Below the pieces are notes generated by a model. It was not told the DNA's origin, ran no database searches, and saw only the letters and a list, made by a program, of their open reading frames with translations. Position numbers and translations under genes: made by a program. From positions 2,108,001 through 2,172,000 of the forward strand of contig WACJ01000502.1 of NCBI GenBank assembly GCA_008973525.1: 64,000 nucleotides of DNA, read 5' to 3'. The DNA comes from Stenopsyche tienmushanensis. Its lineage: Eukaryota > Arthropoda > Insecta > Trichoptera > Stenopsychidae. This document shows positions 60,014-64,000 of this stretch, one piece after another (position 1 is the first letter of the stretch; the number at the start of each line of letters is the position of its first letter).

Positions 60014-61072
60014 GATTGTCCAGTTAAAAATGCCGTTTTTTTTATACTTACTGTTTAACCATCAATTTTGTCTAAGCTATCATTTTGACAACACGTATTG
60101 TATATTTTGTTAGTCGATTAAGATCTGAAGAACATTATTTTCTATAAAAAAATTGCATACTATATGAATATCTTCAAAAAATGAATACAACAATTGCAAC
60201 TAAAAATATTTGTGATACACTCGGAAAATTTCTAACTATTTGTCAATGCCAGAGATGGTTTAAACAATTTAAAAGTGAAAATTTTAGTTTAGAAAATAAG
60301 ATCTGAAGTGAATGATAGTGTTAAAGTGATTAAAGTGGATGACGATATCCTGCGTGCTGAAATTGAATCAAAACCAACATAAACTATACGAGAATTAACA
60401 AACAAGCTTGGATACTTCCAGAAAAGTATTCAAATACACATTAAAAAATGAATAAGATCATAAAACTGGGTGTGTGGGTATCAAACGACATTATTGATGA
60501 GATCAAGGCGGTGCGCGGGAGTACGTGTCATGATTTAATCGATAAAGAGAAGAAACAACCGTTTTTATACTATCTTGTGACTGGAGATAAAAAGTGGGTG
60601 TTATACTCAAATCAAAAACGTAAAAGACAGTGGCTTTCAAAAAGGCAGGTAAAGAAACCAACCCCTCGATCCGGTCTAACAGTAAAAATAGCTCTTTTAA
60701 ATATACAGTGGGACTCCAAAGGGATAATCTACCATGGAGTTCTTCCATATGGTCAAACTATAACGAGGGAGATTCATTGTTCATAATTAGAAATTTTAAG
60801 AGTGGCATTGAGTACGAAGAGACCAAGTGTTGTCAACTGTTGCTAAATTGGCAAACATAAATATAGAAGAGGTGAAATGAGCAATCGAGAAATATTTTCT
60901 AACAAAACTCGTTCAATTTTAATCTTTTGGAATTAAAAATATATTAAATAGATGAGGAAAGGTTTTATATACCGAAAGAGAATACATTGTATCGATGAAA
61001 TTAATTAATTATTTTTTGGTTTGAATTTAGCTCTTTAATTAAAAAAAAAACGACATTTCTAACTGGACAATC
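60014..61072 (+). mobile_element. mariner element, 1,059 bp, TA target sites
   Basis: The left end GATTGTCCAGTTAAAAATGC (60,014-60,043 in all) and the right end read inward, GATTGTCCAGTTAGAAATGT, are 30-bp inverted repeats with about 28 matches. TA flanks both sides (60,012-60,013 and 61,073-61,074). The length is about 250 bp short of a complete mariner, explained by loss of the C-terminal catalytic part of the transposase gene. This is the best-preserved mariner boundary in the window. Confidence 0.88.
60181..60786 (+). pseudogene. mariner transposase, stops, frame changes and C-terminal deletion
   Basis: ATG at 60,181 begins the first helix-turn-helix region (CQCQRWFKQFKSENFSLEN, the RRWFKRF-SGDFSLED motif) and stops after 42 codons. 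In the next frame VDDDILRAEIESKPT (from 60,335), a stop, then TIRELTNKLG gives the second DNA-binding helix region. From 60,448 a 112-codon frame holds PFLYYLVTGDKKWVLY (the TGDEKW box with the first catalytic Asp kept), KRKRQW and GIIYHGVLPYGQTI. After a stop at 60,786, LEILRVALSTKRPSVVN continues in the same frame. The boxes with the second and third Asp (HDNARPH and PYSPDLAPSDY) are missing. The element therefore could not move itself. Confidence 0.85.
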
Positions 61073-61074
61073 TA

Positions 61075-62211
61075 TTATAAGATAATGTAGTATTGCCAAC
61101 ATCTTTGAGAAAAGTACCCTCAAATATACCTTTAAGAATTATGTAATGTACAAAATGATTTATATTTTAAGATGTACGATATAATCACTAGAAATATGTA
61201 ATAAATCATATCGAATTGCTATTGAGATGTCCCTCATTGCGATGAAAGCGCAGTATTTAAACGTCTAATAATACGTGGCTCCTGATTGATCTCTATTTAC
61301 AAATGGCGTTGTATAAATATTTCTCACAGAAGCCATTAAACAGGATACACATTTGACGAATATTTACCAAGTAAAATACTAAGTATAGAAAAACTTAGGA
61401 TGTGCCCCAGAACCAACAAAATTTTGTTTATGCGTTTAAGATAACTTTACGAAAATGTCAGCCCCTAAAATAGAACAGATCTCTCGGCATAGGGTGTCGT
61501 CTTGAAATCATCCCACATGATGTTTCAATTCGTGGCTAATCGATGTTATTGTTGGGCCATTCTCACTTTCACCCTGGACGTGGATGACGACCTCCAGACT
61601 AATTCGTAGAAATGTAGCATTATGTAAACTGTCAATTATGTCGTAGTCGCAAACTTTCAGGAGCGTGGGTCATAATAAATGTGTTTTGAAAGTGGATCCT
61701 TGCTTCGGATTCAATTTTCATCTTGAAGGGAAACTTTTAAATATAAAAATGTATATATTGGAAGAGTAGTACAACACGTATCATATTATAAGGAACAAGT
61801 TTATTTTTTTATTTCAGCGACTTTCAGCGAATCCGTCTTTAGTTTGTGTGGGAGACTTTCTGAAAAGCTTCTGGAGTAGCTATCAGAAGCGCATAGTAGA
61901 TTCAATATAAAGCCTCTTATGATGGACTCGCTCCTTGGAAGTTTAAATCTTTCATAAATGTGAATCTCAGATATTAAATAAATATATTACTAATTTAAAG
62001 CAAAATTTTCCTTTATATAATGATATACTATTTTTGTGCATCAAAAAGCAGCTTGAAAACATTTTTTAAGCCCAATTTAAATTTTTGCCTAAATCTCAGT
62101 AGATATAGAAATCATCTGGTATGTGTAGGGTTATAATATCAAGATGGTCTGGAATAAACTATTTGAAACCGTCGCTAATTTTCTGATGTAAATTTCAAAA
62201 ATATTTGATAT
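61075..62211. other. No gene recognised; possible terminal exon at 61.8 kb
   Basis: TTTATTTTTTTATTTCAG at 61,800-61,817 is a strong splice-acceptor-like tract. It is followed by 30 open codons (starting RLSANPSLVCVGDFLKSF) to TAA at 61,908-61,910. With no partner exon it is only a weak candidate. The rest holds nothing recognisable. Confidence 0.25.
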
Positions 62212-62213
62212 TA

Positions 62214-62629
62214 CAGTAGACTTGGGTTAATCCCACAGAGGTTTTGCAAGGCGGTGTCGGATTATCCAATTTGTCTGACTATAGAATACTGCCTCCGACC
62301 CCTTGTAGTTCGAAACTTTTTGGAAAGGAGTACTTATAATCCGAAAAATATGAAAATGGTGAGATATTAACGTCGTAAACATAATGACAATAGCAGTTAT
62401 AAAAAATAAAAACTTGTTGCCGTCATTAGTCAAAGCGTTTTAACTATCCTTTGCTAGTTACAAAGTTTTTTTTTGTTATTTCCTTGTAAAAAAACTTTGC
62501 TTTGAGATTGAAGATTGACGAAGCTTTACCGTACATCACCTATTGTACGGTTTGATTATACTTGGAATGGATTGTCGGACTACAGGGGGCGCTAGATTAG
62601 ATTAGGGCCGGATTATCGCGATTCTCTTG
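62214..62629 (+). mobile_element. Tigger/pogo-like MITE, 416 bp, TA target sites
   Basis: The left end CAGTAGACTTGGGTTAATCC has the CAGTRGACT...TTATCC look of pogo/Tigger termini. The right end read inward, CAAGAGAATCGCGATAATCC, is its diverged inverted repeat. TA flanks both ends (62,212-62,213 and 62,630-62,631). Internal GGATTATCC and GGATTGTCGGACTA words repeat the terminal motif. Two hairpins lie inside: CAAAGTTTTTTT/AAAAAAACTTTG (62,461-62,499) and ACCGTACA/TGTACGGT (62,528-62,551). No transposase sequence is present. Confidence 0.7.
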
Positions 62630-62631
62630 TA

Positions 62632-64000
62632 ATCAAATTGTCATCATCAGATTGATTATGTAATTTATGCGTATAATAATTTTGATTGCCGTTTAAATTA
62701 TGTAACAGTCCTCTCTTAACACGCCTTAAATGATTATATGAGTTTCAAAGAGTAAATAAGACACATTCTTTCTATTTTAGTTGTTAATTGTACGCAAAAA
62801 AGTATAATTTTCGGTAAAATCTACATTATGCAATGCCTTGTAAAATAAGTTGTGATCAAAGAAAATAAAAAAAACCTTCGTTCAATCACTTGTCAATCTT
62901 ATCTAAAGGAAGTATGCAAAATTTAAATAAGATCGAAGCATTCGCTTTTGAAAAATCGTATCAATCAACTTCAAAAATAGCTATTTAAGCTGTTAAAATG
63001 CGACATTCCCAGCCGGTCGACCCTAGTGATCGAAATTTTCAAAGGCCCTCCTACAGTTTTACTCCGATTGGCTTGAAATTTTGGGAAATATTTTTTATGT
63101 GTTGTATTATTAGCTATTTGAAAACCATGTAACACTTTAAATGGATATACATTATTGTTCCATGAATATTTCAAAATCTACACCCTTCCTATGTCAAATA
63201 ATCTTGATTGGATAGAGATACTTCCAATTTTGATATGAGCTTTAGGAAGAAAAAATATCAGTTTTTTAATTATATTTGGATGCATATAGATTTGCATGTT
63301 TTTTTTTATTAAGAAAGTTATCCTATTATTTTATGCGAACTTAATGCCTTATTTTACGCGATTTTCTACGGTAAAATGATTAGTTTTTAATGTAAAATTA
63401 CTCTTAAAACTTTCACTTGCATTTCTAATTTAATTTTTATTGAAGAATGGTAGAGCTGGAAGATTGGAAAAGTTTTTTTTATGAATCAAAAATATTGTAT
63501 CGACGGAAAACGTTGAGATTTTTTTGTTACAGTTTAAAAATCAGCTCCTTCCAGAGACGTTTGAAGCAGCAACGTGTCTTCAATTAATTCGCTTGTCGTC
63601 TTTTGGCACGTGTCCTTTGGAGCGTCGACCTTCATTTGAAATCCACCCTCAAGACATATTACAAAATGTAAAATTGCTTCTAGGCAATCAGGTTTGCATT
63701 TAGAACAAATAAAAATTACTTTCAAGAACAACCTCGAAGATCGTTAAAATTCCAGCGCCGGGATGGGGCCAATTTACTCATTAATATTAATTGTATAAAA
63801 GCATCGAAAAATGTTCATGCCTATTAAAACTTTTAAAGCCCGATGCGCAGTTCGTAATTAAAGTAAATTCTTACAATAATGCGATAAAAATAACCCACGA
63901 ACAATTTAAGGGTGGCTATAATTTGAATACCTTCCGGGATAATGGCGATACAGACCGCTTTGACAATTCGAATATCTATTTTGAAGTTGGTCTATTAAGG
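62632..64000. other. No gene recognised
   Basis: AT-rich. TTTTATGCGAACTTAATGCC and TTTTACGCGATTTTCTACGG near 63,332-63,370 faintly recall the TATGCG MITE interior but have no termini. Small frames at 62,971-63,174 and 63,534-63,731 are unassigned. Confidence 0.35.

Overview
The window is AT-rich eukaryotic DNA, most likely from an animal and probably an arthropod. It has no operon-like layout, no long open reading frames and no Shine-Dalgarno-spaced genes. It does hold decayed piggyBac and mariner transposase relics, several short TA-flanked inverted-repeat elements (MITEs), a Tigger/pogo-like MITE and a tRNA-derived element. CpG dinucleotides are common in the non-transposon parts, which suits a genome without heavy CpG methylation. 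I cannot resolve the species. I find no complete host gene; this reads as intergenic or intronic DNA. Apart from the transposases, the open frames (mostly 60-110 codons) look like chance.

Layout. 1-215: inverted copy of a repeat with the core GTGACAACCCTG. 6.27-6.47 kb: first copy of a second family whose core is a doubled TAGGATGGGT motif. 9.0-12.45 kb: two related TATGCG-rich inverted-repeat elements in opposite orientation, with an N-terminal piggyBac relic between them. 16.8-18.05 kb: another TAGGATGGGT copy, then a short array of the GTGACAACCCTG repeat. 19.75-20.04 kb: small TATGCG MITE with perfect 22-bp termini. 26.17-26.74 kb: mariner relic. 34.1-34.65 kb: CpG-dense island with a CRE palindrome, the best candidate for a host promoter or first exon. 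34.93-35.39 kb: internally deleted mariner element. 37.9-38.65 kb: three tandem TAGGATGGGT units in reverse orientation. 41.7 kb: tRNA-like sequence. 44.7-45.1 kb: C-terminal piggyBac relic on the minus strand. 50.78-53.63 kb: nearly complete but dead piggyBac element. 54.0-55.2 kb: tandem duplication, ACCGGTAA-rich block and a CAGGGTG MITE. 56.7-57.36 kb: a further TAGGATGGGT copy. 60.01-61.07 kb: mariner element with good termini and TA target sites. 62.21-62.63 kb: Tigger-like MITE.

How it fits together. The content is a record of DNA-transposon activity. At least three separate piggyBac copies, three separate mariner copies and several non-autonomous families have inserted and decayed. 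Every transposase is broken by frameshifts, stops, deletions or lost catalytic residues, so nothing autonomous is visible. The least explained sequences are the TAGGATGGGT and GTGACAACCCTG families, which recur dispersed and in short tandem runs, with no recognisable coding capacity or terminal inverted repeats.
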